64,000 nt of DNA from Pseudomonas sp. UYIF39. GTDB lineage: Bacteria > Pseudomonadota > Gammaproteobacteria > Pseudomonadales > Pseudomonadaceae. The notes beneath the pieces are model-generated. The model did not search any database and was not told the origin of the DNA. It worked only from the letters and a program-made list of their open reading frames with translations. The position numbers and the translations under genes are program-made. Location of the stretch: assembly GCF_029963765.1 (NCBI RefSeq), contig NZ_JALBYU010000002.1, forward strand, positions 310,001 through 374,000. The letters are read 5' to 3'. Shown here one piece after another: positions 47,789 to 57,241 of the stretch (positions are counted from its first letter, which is position 1; each line of letters opens with the position of its first letter).

Positions 47789-48172
47789 ATGAGCGATATT
47801 CCTGCCGACCTGCGTTTTGCCGAAAGTCACGAATGGGCCCGTCTCGAAGCCGATGGCACCGTCACCGTGGGCATCAGCGATCACGCTCAGGAAGCCTTGG
47901 GCGACGTGGTGTTCGTTGAGCTGACTGAAGTCGGAACAGTCTTCGCTGCCGGTGATCAATCCGGTGTGGTGGAGTCGGTTAAAGCCGCTTCGGACATCTA
48001 CTCCCCGGTTGCCGGTGAAGTGATTGCCATCAACGAAGAGCTGAGCGCCAACCCTGAGTTGCTCAACTCCGACCCGTACGGTGCCTGGATCTTCAAGCTC
48101 AAGCCAAGCAACGCTGGCGATCTGGACAAGCTGCTCGACGCCGCCGGTTACAAGGCTGCCATCGGCGAATAA
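47789..48172 (+). CDS. gcvH: Glycine cleavage H protein
   Basis: Lipoyl carrier of the glycine cleavage complex, 127 residues. It begins [20 protein letters not shown] and carries the lipoylation lysine K65 in [16 protein letters not shown]. The end [14 protein letters not shown] is typical. TTGAGGA lies upstream of the ATG. It follows gcvT after 50 bp. The expected next gene, gcvP, is displaced by a minus-strand aminotransferase and a REP-like hairpin, so gcvH and gcvP are probably transcribed separately. Confidence 0.97.
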   Translation: MSDIPADLRFAESHEWARLEADGTVTVGISDHAQEALGDVVFVELTEVGTVFAAGDQSGVVESVKAASDIYSPVAGEVIAINEELSANPELLNSDPYGAWIFKLKPSNAGDLDKLLDAAGYKAAIGE

Positions 48173-48192
48173 TCTTCGTTTTGCGAAATCCA

Positions 48193-48237
48193 TGTGGGAG
48201 CGGCGGTGCGACGATTCGACTTGCCCGCTCCCACAGG
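48193..48237. repeat. REP-like inverted repeat between gcvH and the aminotransferase
   Basis: TGTGGGAGCGG...CCGCTCCCACA arms (about 11 bp) surround a ~23-bp spacer; it carries the same GTGGGAGC core as the elements at 23561 and 57159. It sits between convergent gene ends and may act as a terminator. Confidence 0.8.
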
Positions 48238-48239
48238 TT

Positions 48240-49379
48240 TTATGGCTTTAGAACGGCTTTCACCGCCGCCACCGAACGCTCAACATCCGCTTTAGTCATG
48301 GCGGTAAACATCGGCAGCGAAACAATCAGGCGACCGACCCGTTCGGCCACCGGAAACATCCCTTCCTTGAACCCGCGCTCGCGATAAAGACTCAGCAGGT
48401 GAATCGGCGGGTAGTGATAGCCGATGCCGACACCCAACGCCTGCATCTGATCCATGAAGGTAGCCCGTGCCGGTTTGCCATCCTTGCGCTCTGGCAGCAC
48501 CAGCTGGAATAAATGCCAGTTGCTGTTCTCGAAATCCGCCGGGGGCAATTGCGCCCCATACAACGCTTCGAAATCCGCTCCAAAACAAGCGAAATAGTGC
48601 CTGGCCAGTTCACGGCGATGAGTTGTGATTGCTTCGATGTGAGCAAATTGTCCAAGGCCGATGGCCGCCGCAACATCGGTCATGTTGAACTTACCGCCCA
48701 GCACATCAACGTCCAGTCCATCGAAGCCGCTGCGGGTGACGCCTTGTAAACGGTACTTTTCCGCCAGTCGCACTTCCTCGGCATTGTTCAATACCAGGCA
48801 ACCGCCCTCTGACGAGGTGACGTTTTTGTTCGCCTGGAAACTGAAGGACACGAAATCGCCGGTCGAGCCAATGCGCTGGCCGTTGCAGCTCGAACCCAAG
48901 GCTTGCGCGGCGTCTTCGATAATCCGCAATCCGTGTTTTTTGGCGATCGCATACAACCGGCTCATGTCCACCGGCAAACCGGCAAGGTACACGGGAATGA
49001 TCGCTTTGGTGCGCGGGGTGATTGCCGCTTCCAGCTGATCCAGGTCGATGTTGCGGGTGATCGGGTCAATGTCGGCAAACACCGGCGTAGCGCCGACTTC
49101 CAGAATCACGTTGGCGGTGGCAACCCAGGAAATCGGTGTGGTGATCACTTCATCGCCCGGCCCGATACCGGCAACGCGTAAGGCGATTTCCATGGTGCAG
49201 GTGCCGGAGTTGAAGGTGCGCACCGGGCGCCCGCCAAAATACTCCGAGAGTTGCGCTTCAAAGGCCTGAACCTTGGGGCCGCTGGTAATCCAGCCCGAGC
49301 GCAATACGTCACCCACAGCGGCAATCGTGGCTTCGTCGATGGTGGGTTTGGAGAACGGCAGGAAAGGCAGTTGGCTCAT
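48240..49379 (-). CDS. DegT/DnrJ/EryC1-family PLP aminotransferase
   Basis: Fold-type I aminotransferase of the sugar-modifying DegT family, 379 residues from the ATG at 49379 (MSQLPFLPFSKPTIDEATIAAVGDVLRSGWITSGP). PLP contacts are seen: GT(C)TMEIALR, D156 in IIEDAAQALG, and Schiff-base K185 in SFSFQANKNVTSSEGG. Relatives such as ArnB transfer amino groups to nucleotide keto-sugars. No sugar-nucleotide genes are adjacent, so the substrate is open. It lies antisense between gcvH and gcvP. The ribosome site is weak, and other in-frame starts up to 49406 are possible. Confidence 0.87.
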   Translation of the reverse strand: MSQLPFLPFSKPTIDEATIAAVGDVLRSGWITSGPKVQAFEAQLSEYFGGRPVRTFNSGTCTMEIALRVAGIGPGDEVITTPISWVATANVILEVGATPVFADIDPITRNIDLDQLEAAITPRTKAIIPVYLAGLPVDMSRLYAIAKKHGLRIIEDAAQALGSSCNGQRIGSTGDFVSFSFQANKNVTSSEGGCLVLNNAEEVRLAEKYRLQGVTRSGFDGLDVDVLGGKFNMTDVAAAIGLGQFAHIEAITTHRRELARHYFACFGADFEALYGAQLPPADFENSNWHLFQLVLPERKDGKPARATFMDQMQALGVGIGYHYPPIHLLSLYRERGFKEGMFPVAERVGRLIVSLPMFTAMTKADVERSVAAVKAVLKP

Positions 49380-49520
49380 AAATACAGTTACCTGATCAGC
49401 GGACATTGGGCAGATGCCGAGCATGATGATCCGCAATGGCCGTTGGCGCCAGACATCGACTGCTATGCTGGTTTGACCGTGTTGCATCGACGTTGAGCGC
49501 CAGTCAAGAGAGAGCCCGTC

Positions 49521-52394
49521 ATGTCCCAGTTGCCGTCCTTGAGCCAGTTACGCGACCCCAATGCCTTCCTTCGCCGCCACCTCGGGCCCGATGCCGCCGA
49601 GCAACAGGCGATGCTCGACAGTCTCGGCCTCGGCAGCCGGGTCGAGTTGATCGAGCAGACGGTGCCGCCGGGAATCCGCCTGAACAGGCCGCTGGACCTG
49701 CCACCCGCGCTCGACGAAGAAGCCGCGCTGGCCAAACTGCGCGGTTACGCCGAGCAAAACCAGGTCTGGACCAGCCTGATCGGCATGGGCTACCACGGCA
49801 CCCTTACGCCGACCGTCATTGTGCGCAACGTGCTGGAAAATCCCGGTTGGTACACCGCATACACACCGTATCAACCAGAGATCGCCCAGGGCCGGCTTGA
49901 AGCGCTGCTCAACTTCCAACAATTGACCATCGACCTCACTGGCCTGGAACTGGCCAACGCCTCGCTGCTGGACGAAGCCACGGCGGCGGCGGAAGCCATG
50001 GCACTGGCCAAGCGTGTCGCCAAGTCCAGAAGCAATCTGTTCTTCGTCGACGAAAACTGTCACCCGCAAACCATTTCCGTAGTGCAGACCCGAGCAGAAG
50101 GGTTCGGCTTCGAGCTGATCATCGACACTGTGGATAACTTGAAACAGCACCAGGTGTTTGGCGCGCTTCTGCAATATCCCGACACCCACGGCGAAATCCG
50201 CGATCTTCGTCCGTTGATCGATCATCTGCATGCGCAACAAGCCTTGGCGTGTGTCGCCACCGACCTGCTGAGTCTGCTGTTGCTGACGCCGCCGGGGGAG
50301 TTGGGCGCCGACGTGGTGTTCGGCTCATCCCAGCGTTTCGGCGTGCCCATGGGTTACGGTGGGCCGCACGCGGCGTTTTTTGCCAGTCGCGATGAGTACA
50401 AACGGGCGATTCCCGGGCGGATCATCGGCGTGTCGAAAGATGCTCGCGGCAACGTCGCCCTGCGCATGGCCCTGCAAACCCGCGAGCAACATATCCGCCG
50501 GGAAAAGGCTAACTCGAACATTTGCACCGCGCAGGTGCTGCTGGCCAACATTGCCAGTTTCTATGCGGTCTACCACGGTCCGGAAGGGCTCAAACGCATT
50601 GCCCAACGCGTCCATCGGCTGACCAGCATCCTCGCCGCTGGCCTGGAGCGCCACGGCATCACCCGCCTCAACACACACTTTTTCGACACGCTGACGCTGG
50701 AGGTCGGTGGCACTCAGACGGCAATCATCGAAAGTGCCCAGGCCGCACAGATCAACCTGCGCATTCTCGGGCGCGGGCAGTTGGGGCTGAGCCTCGACGA
50801 AACCTCTGACGAATCCACCGTCGCGAAGTTGTTTGATGTATTCCTCGGTGCCGATCATGGGCTTAACGTCGACGAACTGGACGCTGAAACCCTCGCTTCC
50901 GGTATTCCCGCAGGTCTGCTGCGTACCTCGCCTTATTTGCGTCACCCGGTATTCAGCGCCCATCACAGCGAAACCGAGATGATGCGCTACCTCAAGCAAC
51001 TGGAGAACAAGGACCTGGCGCTCAATCAATCGATGATCCCGCTGGGTTCCTGCACCATGAAACTCAATGCCACCAGCGAGATGATCCCGATCACGTGGCC
51101 GCAGTTCGCCAACCTGCACCCGTTTGTGCCGAAAGAGCAGGCGGTGGGTTATTCGCTGATGATCGAAGAACTGGAGCGCTGGCTCTGCGCGATCACCGGT
51201 TTCGACGCGATCTGTATGCAGCCCAATTCCGGGGCCCAAGGCGAGTACGCCGGGTTGCTGGCGATCCGCAAATATCACGAGAGCCGCCATCAAGGTGCCC
51301 GGGATATCTGCCTGATTCCGTCCTCGGCCCACGGCACCAACCCGGCGTCGGCGCAGATGGCCGGGATGCGGGTGGTGATCGTCGAATGCGACGAGGCGGG
51401 CAACGTGGATCTGGATGACCTCAAAGGCAAAGCCGCAGAGGCGGGCGACAAACTCGCCTGCCTGATGGCGACGTATCCTTCGACCCACGGCGTATACGAG
51501 GAAGGCATCAGCGAAATCTGCGAAGTTATCCACAGCCACGGCGGCCAGGTGTACATGGATGGCGCCAACCTCAACGCCCAGGTCGGACTGGCGCGCCCGG
51601 CGGACATTGGTGCCGACGTGTCCCACATGAACCTGCACAAGACTTTCTGTATTCCACATGGTGGCGGCGGGCCGGGCATGGGGCCGATTGGTGTGCGGGC
51701 GCATCTGGCGCCATTCGTGGCCAACCATCCGGTGGTACCGATTGACGGGCCACTGGCGCAGAACGGCGCAGTCAGCGCGGCGCCTTGGGGCAGTGCGAGC
51801 ATCCTGCCGATCAGCTGGATGTACATCGCGATGATGGGGCCACAACTGGCGGATGCCAGTGAAGTGGCGATCCTCGCCGCGAATTACCTGGCGCAGCACT
51901 TGTCCGGTGCGTTTGCGGTGCTTTACACCGGGCGCAACGAGCGGGTGGCTCACGAATGCATTCTTGACCTGCGGCCACTCAAGGCGCTGACCGGGATCAG
52001 CGAGGAGGACGTCGCCAAGCGGCTGATGGACTATGGTTTCCATGCGCCGACCATGTCGTTTCCGGTACCGGGGACGTTGATGGTTGAACCGACCGAAAGT
52101 GAATCGAAGGCAGAGCTGGACCGGTTTATCGGGGCGATGCTGAGTATCCGCGCGGAAATCACCGAAGTGCAGAACGGCAACTGGCCGGCCGATGACAACC
52201 TGCTGAAACGATCGCCGCATACCCTGGCGGACATCACCGGGGTTTGGGAACGGCCCTACACCATCGAGCAGGCAGTGACGCCGGATGCTCATACCAAGGC
52301 GCATAAGTACTGGCCGGTGGTGAACCGGGTGGACAATGTCTACGGTGACCGCAATCTGTATTGCGCTTGCGTACCGGTGGATGATTACCGCTGA
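49521..52394 (+). CDS. gcvP: Glycine dehydrogenase (P protein)
   Basis: PLP-dependent decarboxylating P protein of the glycine cleavage complex, 957 residues, the homodimeric form with both halves fused. The N-terminus [24 protein letters not shown] and [32 protein letters not shown] are conserved. The PLP lysine is K707 in [20 protein letters not shown]. It has its own promoter region shared with the divergent aminotransferase (141 bp between starts). The L protein gene (lpd) is not in the window. A bidirectional terminator follows. Confidence 0.97.
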   Translation: MSQLPSLSQLRDPNAFLRRHLGPDAAEQQAMLDSLGLGSRVELIEQTVPPGIRLNRPLDLPPALDEEAALAKLRGYAEQNQVWTSLIGMGYHGTLTPTVIVRNVLENPGWYTAYTPYQPEIAQGRLEALLNFQQLTIDLTGLELANASLLDEATAAAEAMALAKRVAKSRSNLFFVDENCHPQTISVVQTRAEGFGFELIIDTVDNLKQHQVFGALLQYPDTHGEIRDLRPLIDHLHAQQALACVATDLLSLLLLTPPGELGADVVFGSSQRFGVPMGYGGPHAAFFASRDEYKRAIPGRIIGVSKDARGNVALRMALQTREQHIRREKANSNICTAQVLLANIASFYAVYHGPEGLKRIAQRVHRLTSILAAGLERHGITRLNTHFFDTLTLEVGGTQTAIIESAQAAQINLRILGRGQLGLSLDETSDESTVAKLFDVFLGADHGLNVDELDAETLASGIPAGLLRTSPYLRHPVFSAHHSETEMMRYLKQLENKDLALNQSMIPLGSCTMKLNATSEMIPITWPQFANLHPFVPKEQAVGYSLMIEELERWLCAITGFDAICMQPNSGAQGEYAGLLAIRKYHESRHQGARDICLIPSSAHGTNPASAQMAGMRVVIVECDEAGNVDLDDLKGKAAEAGDKLACLMATYPSTHGVYEEGISEICEVIHSHGGQVYMDGANLNAQVGLARPADIGADVSHMNLHKTFCIPHGGGGPGMGPIGVRAHLAPFVANHPVVPIDGPLAQNGAVSAAPWGSASILPISWMYIAMMGPQLADASEVAILAANYLAQHLSGAFAVLYTGRNERVAHECILDLRPLKALTGISEEDVAKRLMDYGFHAPTMSFPVPGTLMVEPTESESKAELDRFIGAMLSIRAEITEVQNGNWPADDNLLKRSPHTLADITGVWERPYTIEQAVTPDAHTKAHKYWPVVNRVDNVYGDRNLYCACVPVDDYR

Positions 52395-52402
52395 CCTCAG
52401 GG

Positions 52403-52437
52403 CAAAAAAATGCCGCACATGTCAGCGGCATTTTTGT
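52403..52437. terminator. Bidirectional terminator between gcvP and the DUF2388 gene
   Basis: AAAAAAATGCCGC-ACATGTCA-GCGGCATTTTT with A and T tracts on either side, between two convergent genes. Confidence 0.88.
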
Positions 52438-52450
52438 TTAGCAGTAGGTC

Positions 52451-52768
52451 TTACTCTGAAGCCACGGCATTCTTCGCCAGGATCGCGTTCGCCAGTTCCA
52501 TGTCCGTGGCCTGCAGGCCAGGGTTGTCGGCGCGGACTTTCTGCATCGCGGCTTCCAGGTATGGGCCGCGAATGCCGCCGTCACTGGCGACAAAGCTGCC
52601 AGCATCGTCCTGGGCGGCAACGATCAGCTTGTGATCCTTGAAGGTCAGGTAGGTCGAACCGGTGGTCGCACCGGATGAGATGACGTTACGCCAAAAGCTA
52701 TCGGCCATCGCCGAACCGACAGGAAGGGACAACAAGACGATGGTAGCGACAGCAAGTTTGAGACGCAT
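52451..52768 (-). CDS. DUF2388-family exported protein
   Basis: Small secreted protein, 105 residues from the ATG at 52768. A signal peptide (MRLKLAVATIVLLSLPVGSAMA-DS) precedes a mature part starting FWRNVISSGATTGSTYLTF, the conserved core of the Pseudomonas DUF2388 family, followed by AAQDDAGSFVASDGGIRGPYLEAAM. Function is unknown. The longer frame to 52840 adds a non-conserved leader. Family members often occur in several copies per Pseudomonas genome. It lies downstream of the nfeD-stomatin pair with a 68-bp gap. Confidence 0.85.
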   Translation of the reverse strand: MRLKLAVATIVLLSLPVGSAMADSFWRNVISSGATTGSTYLTFKDHKLIVAAQDDAGSFVASDGGIRGPYLEAAMQKVRADNPGLQATDMELANAILAKNAVASE

Positions 52769-52836
52769 ATTGGGTGACTCCACTGGGTTAACTACGGCGT
52801 TGGATTGCCAATCCCCCAATCGAGTTCCATGACGGC

Positions 52837-53286
52837 TCATTCTGCCGGTTCAACCAGCAAAATAGCCCCTTGCTGCCCGATCACCCGAACGCGGCTGCCC
52901 GCCGCGGCATCGGGCCCTCGGGCCATCCACACACCGTCGGCGACCTTGATCTTGCCGCTGCCGTCGACAATCGCTGCATGTACCACAAAGGTTTTGCCGA
53001 TCAGTTCCTGACCGCGCAGATTGAGATTCGGCTGATCACTCATCCGCACCGCACTGCGCTGGCGTCTCCACCAGTACAGGGCGGTGGCGATCGAAAGCAG
53101 GCCGAACAGCAGGAACTGCAATTCCCAGGGCATGTCCGGCATTACAAAGGCCAGCACGCCAACGGCAGCGGCTGCCATGCCGATCCACAGTAAGTAGCCG
53201 CCCGCGCCGAACACTTCGAGAATCAGCAGCACCGTGCCAAATGCCAGCCAGTCCCAGAACGATAGATGCTGCAGGAATGCCCACAT
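52837..53286 (-). CDS. NfeD-family membrane protein
   Basis: Short NfeD (NfeD1b type) of 149 residues. Two or three hydrophobic helices occupy about 8-75 (WLAFGTVLLILEVFGAGGYLLWIGMAAAAVGVLAFV). A C-terminal OB-fold domain follows (LNLRGQELIGKTFVVHAAIVDGSGKIKVADGVWMARG). It is encoded 8 bp downstream of a stomatin-like protein, the usual partner of NfeD. They probably form a membrane microdomain complex; its role is not settled. The long protease domain of other NfeD proteins is absent. Confidence 0.92.
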   Translation of the reverse strand: MWAFLQHLSFWDWLAFGTVLLILEVFGAGGYLLWIGMAAAAVGVLAFVMPDMPWELQFLLFGLLSIATALYWWRRQRSAVRMSDQPNLNLRGQELIGKTFVVHAAIVDGSGKIKVADGVWMARGPDAAAGSRVRVIGQQGAILLVEPAE

Positions 53287-53294
53287 AACGTGCC

Positions 53295-54215
53295 TCAGGC
53301 TTTCTTGTTATCGAACGTGGCCTTGACGATTTCGCCGATGCCGCCGACTGCGCCGATCATCGAGCTGGCCTCGAGCGGCATCAGAATCACTTTACTGTTG
53401 TTGGCCGAGGCCAGTTTGCCCAGCGCATCGATGTACTTTTGTGCAACGAAGTAATTGACCGCCTGCACGTTGCCGCCTGCGATGGCTTCGGACACCACTT
53501 TGGTGGCCTGGGCTTCGGCTTCGGCTTGACGTTCACGGGCTTCGGCTTCGAGGAACGCAGCCTGACGACCCCCTTCGGCCTCCAGAATCTGCGCCTGCTT
53601 CTTGCCTTCGGCAGTCAGAATCGCCGCGGCACGCAGACCTTCGGCTTCAAGGATTTGCGCGCGCTTGATCCGCTCGGCTTTCATCTGCCCCGACATCGCA
53701 GCCATCAAGTCAGCCGGCGGGCTGATGTCCTTGATCTCGATCCGGGTGATCTTGATGCCCCACGGCGCCGTGGCTTCGTCGACGGTGCGCAGCAGTTTTT
53801 CGTTGATCCCGTCACGCTGGCTGAGCATCGCATCCAGCTCCATGGAGCCGAGCACGGTACGAATGTTGGTTTGCAGCAGGTTGCGGATCGCGTGTTCGAG
53901 GTTGTTGACCTCATAGGCAGCCTGGGCGGTGTTGACCACCTGGAAGAAGCACACGGCATCGATCTGCACCGTGGCGTTATCGGAGGTGATGACTTCCTGG
54001 GGCGGAATATCCAGCACGCTTTCCATCACGTTGATCTTGCGACCGATGCGGTCCATTACCGGAATGATGATGTTGAGCCCGGGTTTGAGCGTGTTGGTGT
54101 AACGGCCAAAACGCTCGACCGTCCACCGGTAACCCTGAGGTACGACCTTGAAACCCATGAACAGAATGGCGACCACCAGGCCGACAAAAAGTAAAAGCAC
54201 GCTTCCGATCTGCAT
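53295..54215 (-). CDS. qmcA: SPFH/stomatin-like protein (QmcA type)
   Basis: Membrane-anchored SPFH protein of 306 residues. An N-terminal helix (about 3-22) is followed by the SPFH domain ([30 protein letters not shown]). A long Ala/Glu/Arg-rich coiled coil comes next ([31 protein letters not shown]), then a hydrophobic C-terminus ([19 protein letters not shown]). Such proteins form large oligomeric cages on the membrane and control FtsH-like proteases in relatives. It is coupled to nfeD. The name QmcA follows E. coli, where ybbK/ybbL-type genes show the same pairing. Confidence 0.92.
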   Translation of the reverse strand: MQIGSVLLLFVGLVVAILFMGFKVVPQGYRWTVERFGRYTNTLKPGLNIIIPVMDRIGRKINVMESVLDIPPQEVITSDNATVQIDAVCFFQVVNTAQAAYEVNNLEHAIRNLLQTNIRTVLGSMELDAMLSQRDGINEKLLRTVDEATAPWGIKITRIEIKDISPPADLMAAMSGQMKAERIKRAQILEAEGLRAAAILTAEGKKQAQILEAEGGRQAAFLEAEARERQAEAEAQATKVVSEAIAGGNVQAVNYFVAQKYIDALGKLASANNSKVILMPLEASSMIGAVGGIGEIVKATFDNKKA

Positions 54216-54325
54216 AACGATTCCCTGTTAATCAATGAAATTTTCGATCGCGCGAGTGTAGCGGCGTGGGTCGGGGATAAGAACAAGTTAGTCACCCTTG
54301 GCATCATCAGGAGACATAAAAGGTT

Positions 54326-56110
54326 TCATTTCTGCTCACTCTGCGGCGTCACCCGCAATACCTCCTCAATCGTCGTCAAACCAGCCGCCACTTTTTGCGC
54401 CCCTGACAACCGCAAACTGCGCATGCCTTCCTTGAAGGCCTGGTGCCGCACGGCCAGCAAATCGGTGTCGGGGTTGATCAGCGCTTTGACGCCGTCCGTC
54501 AGTTGCATGATTTCATAGACCCCGGCGCGGCCGCGGTAACCGGTATCGCGGCATTCCAGGCAACCAATGGCGCGATGTGCGTTGTTCGGCAACGGTGCCT
54601 GCCAAGGCCGGGTCAAGGTTTGCCAGTCTTCTTCACCCAGGGTCAGCGGTGCCTTGCAATGCGGGCATAAGGTGCGGACCAGGCGCTGGGCCATGACGCC
54701 AAGTACCGTGGCTTTGATCAGGTAATGCGGCACGCCCAGTTCCAGCAAGCGGCTGATCGCGCTCGGCGCATCGTTGGTGTGCAGCGTCGACAGCACCAGG
54801 TGGCCCGTGAGCGCAGCCTGGATTGCCATTTCAGCGGTTTCCAGATCACGGATCTCACCGATCATGATGATGTCCGGATCCTGTCGCATCAGCGCGCGCA
54901 CACCGGCGGCGAAAGTCAGGTCGATGTTGTGCTGGACCTGCATCTGGTTGAACGCCGGCTCGACCATTTCGATCGGGTCTTCGATGGTGCAGAGGTTGAC
55001 CTCCGGCGTCGCCAGTTTTTTCAGGGTGGTGTACAGCGTGGTGGTCTTGCCGGAGCCGGTCGGGCCGGTGACCAGGATGATGCCGTTGGGCTGGCTCGTC
55101 ATGTCCTGCCAGCGGCGCAAGTCTTCGGCGGAGAAACCCAACTGATCGAAATCCTTGAGCAGTACCTCCGGGTCGAAGATCCGCATGACCATTTTTTCGC
55201 CGAATGCGGTAGGCAATGTCGACAGCCGCAGCTCGACTTCGCCACCGTCCGGGGTTTTGGTTTTCACCCGGCCGTCCTGGGGTTTGCGTTTTTCCGCGAC
55301 GTTCATCCGCCCGAGGCTTTTCAGGCGGCTGACGATGGCCATGGTCACTTGCGGCGGAAATTGATAGACGTTGTGCAGCACGCCGTCGATGCGAAAGCGC
55401 ACCGTGCCTTGTTCGCGCCGGGGTTCGATGTGGATGTCACTGGCGCGTTGCTGGAACGCGTACTGGAACAACCAGTCGACGATGTTGACGATGTGCGCGT
55501 CGTTGGCGTCCGGTTCCTGGTCGCTGGCGCCGAGGTTGAGCAGCTGCTCGAAGTTGCCCAGGGTGTTCATCTGCTGATCAGCGTTGGTCGCGCCGCTGAC
55601 CGATTTGGCCAGGCGGAAAAACTCCACGCTGAAGCGCTGGATGTCCACCGGGTTGGCGACCACGCGCTTGATCGGCAGCTTCAGCACATGGGTCAGGTCG
55701 GCTTCCCAGCCGGTGACGTAGGGCTGGGCGCTGGCCACGGTGACGGCGTCGCGGTCGATAGACACCGCAAGAATCTTGTGACGCTGGGCGAAGGCGTAGG
55801 ACATCAACGGCGTAATCGCCGCAACGTTGATTTTCAGCGGGTCGATACGCAGATAAGGCTGGCCGGCCTGCTGCGACAGCCACAGGGTCAGGCTTTCCAG
55901 GTCGAGGTGTTTGCCGGGACGGCTGAGGTCGTCCAGGTGTTGGCTGGCGATGAATTCCAGCGGGTGCATCTGGCCATTGGCAGCGTGACGGCGTCGGGCA
56001 TTGAGCGCGTGTTCGGCCGAGTCCTGACTGATGAAACCTTGGGCGACCAATTCACGCAGCAAATCATTGAGATCCAGCCAGCGGTCCTGAATGGCAAGTT
56101 GAACGGACAT
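54326..56110 (-). CDS. GspE/PilB-type secretion ATPase without its system
   Basis: Hexameric traffic ATPase of the type II secretion/type IV pilus superfamily, 594 residues. The N-terminal part (about 1-150) is MshEN-like. The ATPase core has Walker A GPTGSGKT at 349-356, the Asp box (TIEDPIEMVEPAFNQMQVQ), Walker B (RALMRQDPDIIMIGEIRD) and the His box (STLHTNDAPSAISRLLELG). A C-terminal tetracysteine zinc motif (CPHCKAP...CLECRDTGYRG) is present. No pilin, secretin or platform gene lies nearby, so its partner system is unknown; P. aeruginosa has a similar orphan here. Confidence 0.92.
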   Translation of the reverse strand: MSVQLAIQDRWLDLNDLLRELVAQGFISQDSAEHALNARRRHAANGQMHPLEFIASQHLDDLSRPGKHLDLESLTLWLSQQAGQPYLRIDPLKINVAAITPLMSYAFAQRHKILAVSIDRDAVTVASAQPYVTGWEADLTHVLKLPIKRVVANPVDIQRFSVEFFRLAKSVSGATNADQQMNTLGNFEQLLNLGASDQEPDANDAHIVNIVDWLFQYAFQQRASDIHIEPRREQGTVRFRIDGVLHNVYQFPPQVTMAIVSRLKSLGRMNVAEKRKPQDGRVKTKTPDGGEVELRLSTLPTAFGEKMVMRIFDPEVLLKDFDQLGFSAEDLRRWQDMTSQPNGIILVTGPTGSGKTTTLYTTLKKLATPEVNLCTIEDPIEMVEPAFNQMQVQHNIDLTFAAGVRALMRQDPDIIMIGEIRDLETAEMAIQAALTGHLVLSTLHTNDAPSAISRLLELGVPHYLIKATVLGVMAQRLVRTLCPHCKAPLTLGEEDWQTLTRPWQAPLPNNAHRAIGCLECRDTGYRGRAGVYEIMQLTDGVKALINPDTDLLAVRHQAFKEGMRSLRLSGAQKVAAGLTTIEEVLRVTPQSEQK

Positions 56111-56200
56111 GCGGGCTCCTCATGAACAACAGTTCGCAAAGGATAGTCGCGGAGCCGCAGACCGTTGGGCCACTACGCGACGAAGCCGTGTCGAGTTTTT

Positions 56201-56539
56201 TCAGCCCGCCGCCTGAGCCGGTTCATCCCATGCGCAATCAGCTGCTTGCAGCTCAACCGAACAGACGCTGATCAGGTTACGTAATTTTTCCGCGATCACT
56301 TGGGCGCGGTGCCAGCTCAGACCGTCTATCACGATGTCGATCGACAACAGATCGTCCGTCCGCTGCACGTTGACCTGTTGCGGTGTCAGAAACTGCAAAG
56401 CGAACAGGTTGAGCGCCCGGCACAGCAGGTCCGGTTCGGCCTCGGCCAACAGTTGGTAATGAACACGGCAGTGGGCGTTGCTGACGTTCCAGACATCGGC
56501 GCGGGTGTGCGGGGTGTTCACGGCTTCTAGATGCGGCAT
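56201..56539 (-). CDS. Small ACT-like protein divergent from an Lrp-type regulator
   Basis: Cytoplasmic protein of 112 residues, no signal or membrane part. The core (about 22-100) reads like a single ACT-type regulatory domain: CRVHYQLLAEAEPDLLCRALNLFALQFLTPQQVNVQRTDDLLSIDIVIDGL, then helix and strand SWHRAQVIAEKLRNLISVCSVELQ. The layout resembles the small subunit IlvM of acetolactate synthase, but no large subunit is nearby. GGAGAC precedes the ATG. It is divergent from the Lrp/AsnC gene with 126 bp between them, so an amino-acid sensing role is plausible but unproven. Confidence 0.7.
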   Translation of the reverse strand: MPHLEAVNTPHTRADVWNVSNAHCRVHYQLLAEAEPDLLCRALNLFALQFLTPQQVNVQRTDDLLSIDIVIDGLSWHRAQVIAEKLRNLISVCSVELQAADCAWDEPAQAAG

Positions 56540-56615
56540 GGTCGGTCTCCAAAATCACTGGAGGAATTTTTACATGCGTTGCCGGGCATTTCTTATCTAT
56601 GATTGGGCTTATTGG

Positions 56616-56630
56616 CAATTATTCGAATTG
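56616..56630. promoter_or_regulatory. Candidate Lrp/AsnC operator
   Basis: CAATT-ATTCG-AATTG is a perfect 5-bp inverted repeat in an AT-rich stretch 36 bp before the Lrp-type start. It resembles the 15-bp AT-rich palindromes bound by this family. Autoregulation and control of the divergent ACT-like gene would fit. Confidence 0.4.
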
Positions 56631-56665
56631 CTTGATTCGGTAAGTTATCAATCAAAGGTTTTTTT

Positions 56666-57130
56666 ATGCATAGCGAGCTGGATGGCTACGACCGCAAGAT
56701 TCTCGCGTTGCTGCAAGAGGACGCTTCGCTCTCCAGCGCGCAGATCGCCGAGCAGGTGGGGCTGTCGCAGTCGCCGTGCTGGCGACGGATACAGCGGATG
56801 AAGGAGGAGGGGATTATTCGGGGGCAGGTGACCTTGCTCGACCGGAAGAAAATCGGGCTTAACACGCAGATCTTCGCCGAAATCAAACTCAACGCTCACG
56901 GGCGTTCGAACTTCACCGAATTCACCGAGACGATTCGCGGCTTTCCCGAAGTGCTGGAATGTTATGTGCTGATGGGGTCGGTGGATTTCTTGCTGCGGAT
57001 TGTGACGGCGGACATCGAGGCGTATGAGCGCTTCTTCTTCGAGAAGCTGTCTATGGTGCCGGGGATTCAGGAGGTGAACTCGATCGTGGCGTTGTCGGAG
57101 ATAAAGTCCACGACGAGTTTGCCGGTCTGA
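56666..57130 (+). CDS. Lrp/AsnC-family transcriptional regulator
   Basis: DNA-binding regulator of 154 residues. The N-terminal helix-turn-helix (about 1-60) reads LDGYDRKILALLQEDASLSSAQIAEQVGLSQSPCWRRIQRMKEEGII. A C-terminal RAM (ACT-like) effector domain (about 70-145) contains EVLECYVLMGSVDFLLRIVTADIEAYERFF and the IQEVNSIVALSEIKS strand. These act as dimers or octamers sensing amino acids. The natural target is unknown, with the divergent ACT-like gene the first candidate. AAAGG upstream of the ATG is a weak ribosome site. Confidence 0.93.
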   Translation: MHSELDGYDRKILALLQEDASLSSAQIAEQVGLSQSPCWRRIQRMKEEGIIRGQVTLLDRKKIGLNTQIFAEIKLNAHGRSNFTEFTETIRGFPEVLECYVLMGSVDFLLRIVTADIEAYERFFFEKLSMVPGIQEVNSIVALSEIKSTTSLPV

Positions 57131-57150
57131 GGTTTTGCGGTGAATGGGCT

Positions 57151-57224
57151 GGCCTCATCGCGAGCAAGCTCGCTCCCACAGGATTTCAGTGATCCCTGTG
57201 GGAGCGGGCTTGCTCCGGGCGGCG
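57151..57224. repeat. REP doublet (REPIN-like) between the Lrp-type gene and CYTH-CHAD gene
   Basis: GCGAGCAAGCTCGCTCCCACA at 57160-57180 faces an inverted, diverged copy (CTGTGGGAGCGGGCTTGCTC) at 57196-57215. It shares its core with 23571-23590. Confidence 0.88.
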
Positions 57225-57241
57225 TTCCGACGAAGGCGGTG

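Noticed and set aside
50325..52418. 697-codon open frame antisense to gcvP
   Set aside because: It is a mirror of the gcvP coding DNA in a GC-rich genome; the peptide is low in hydrophobic core patterns, rich in His, Arg and Gln, and matches no family. gcvP itself has all motifs.
54725..56125. 466-codon open frame opposite the GspE-type ATPase
   Set aside because: Antisense shadow with skewed composition (many His, Asp, Val, Gln) and no domain; the ATPase on the minus strand is clearly the gene.
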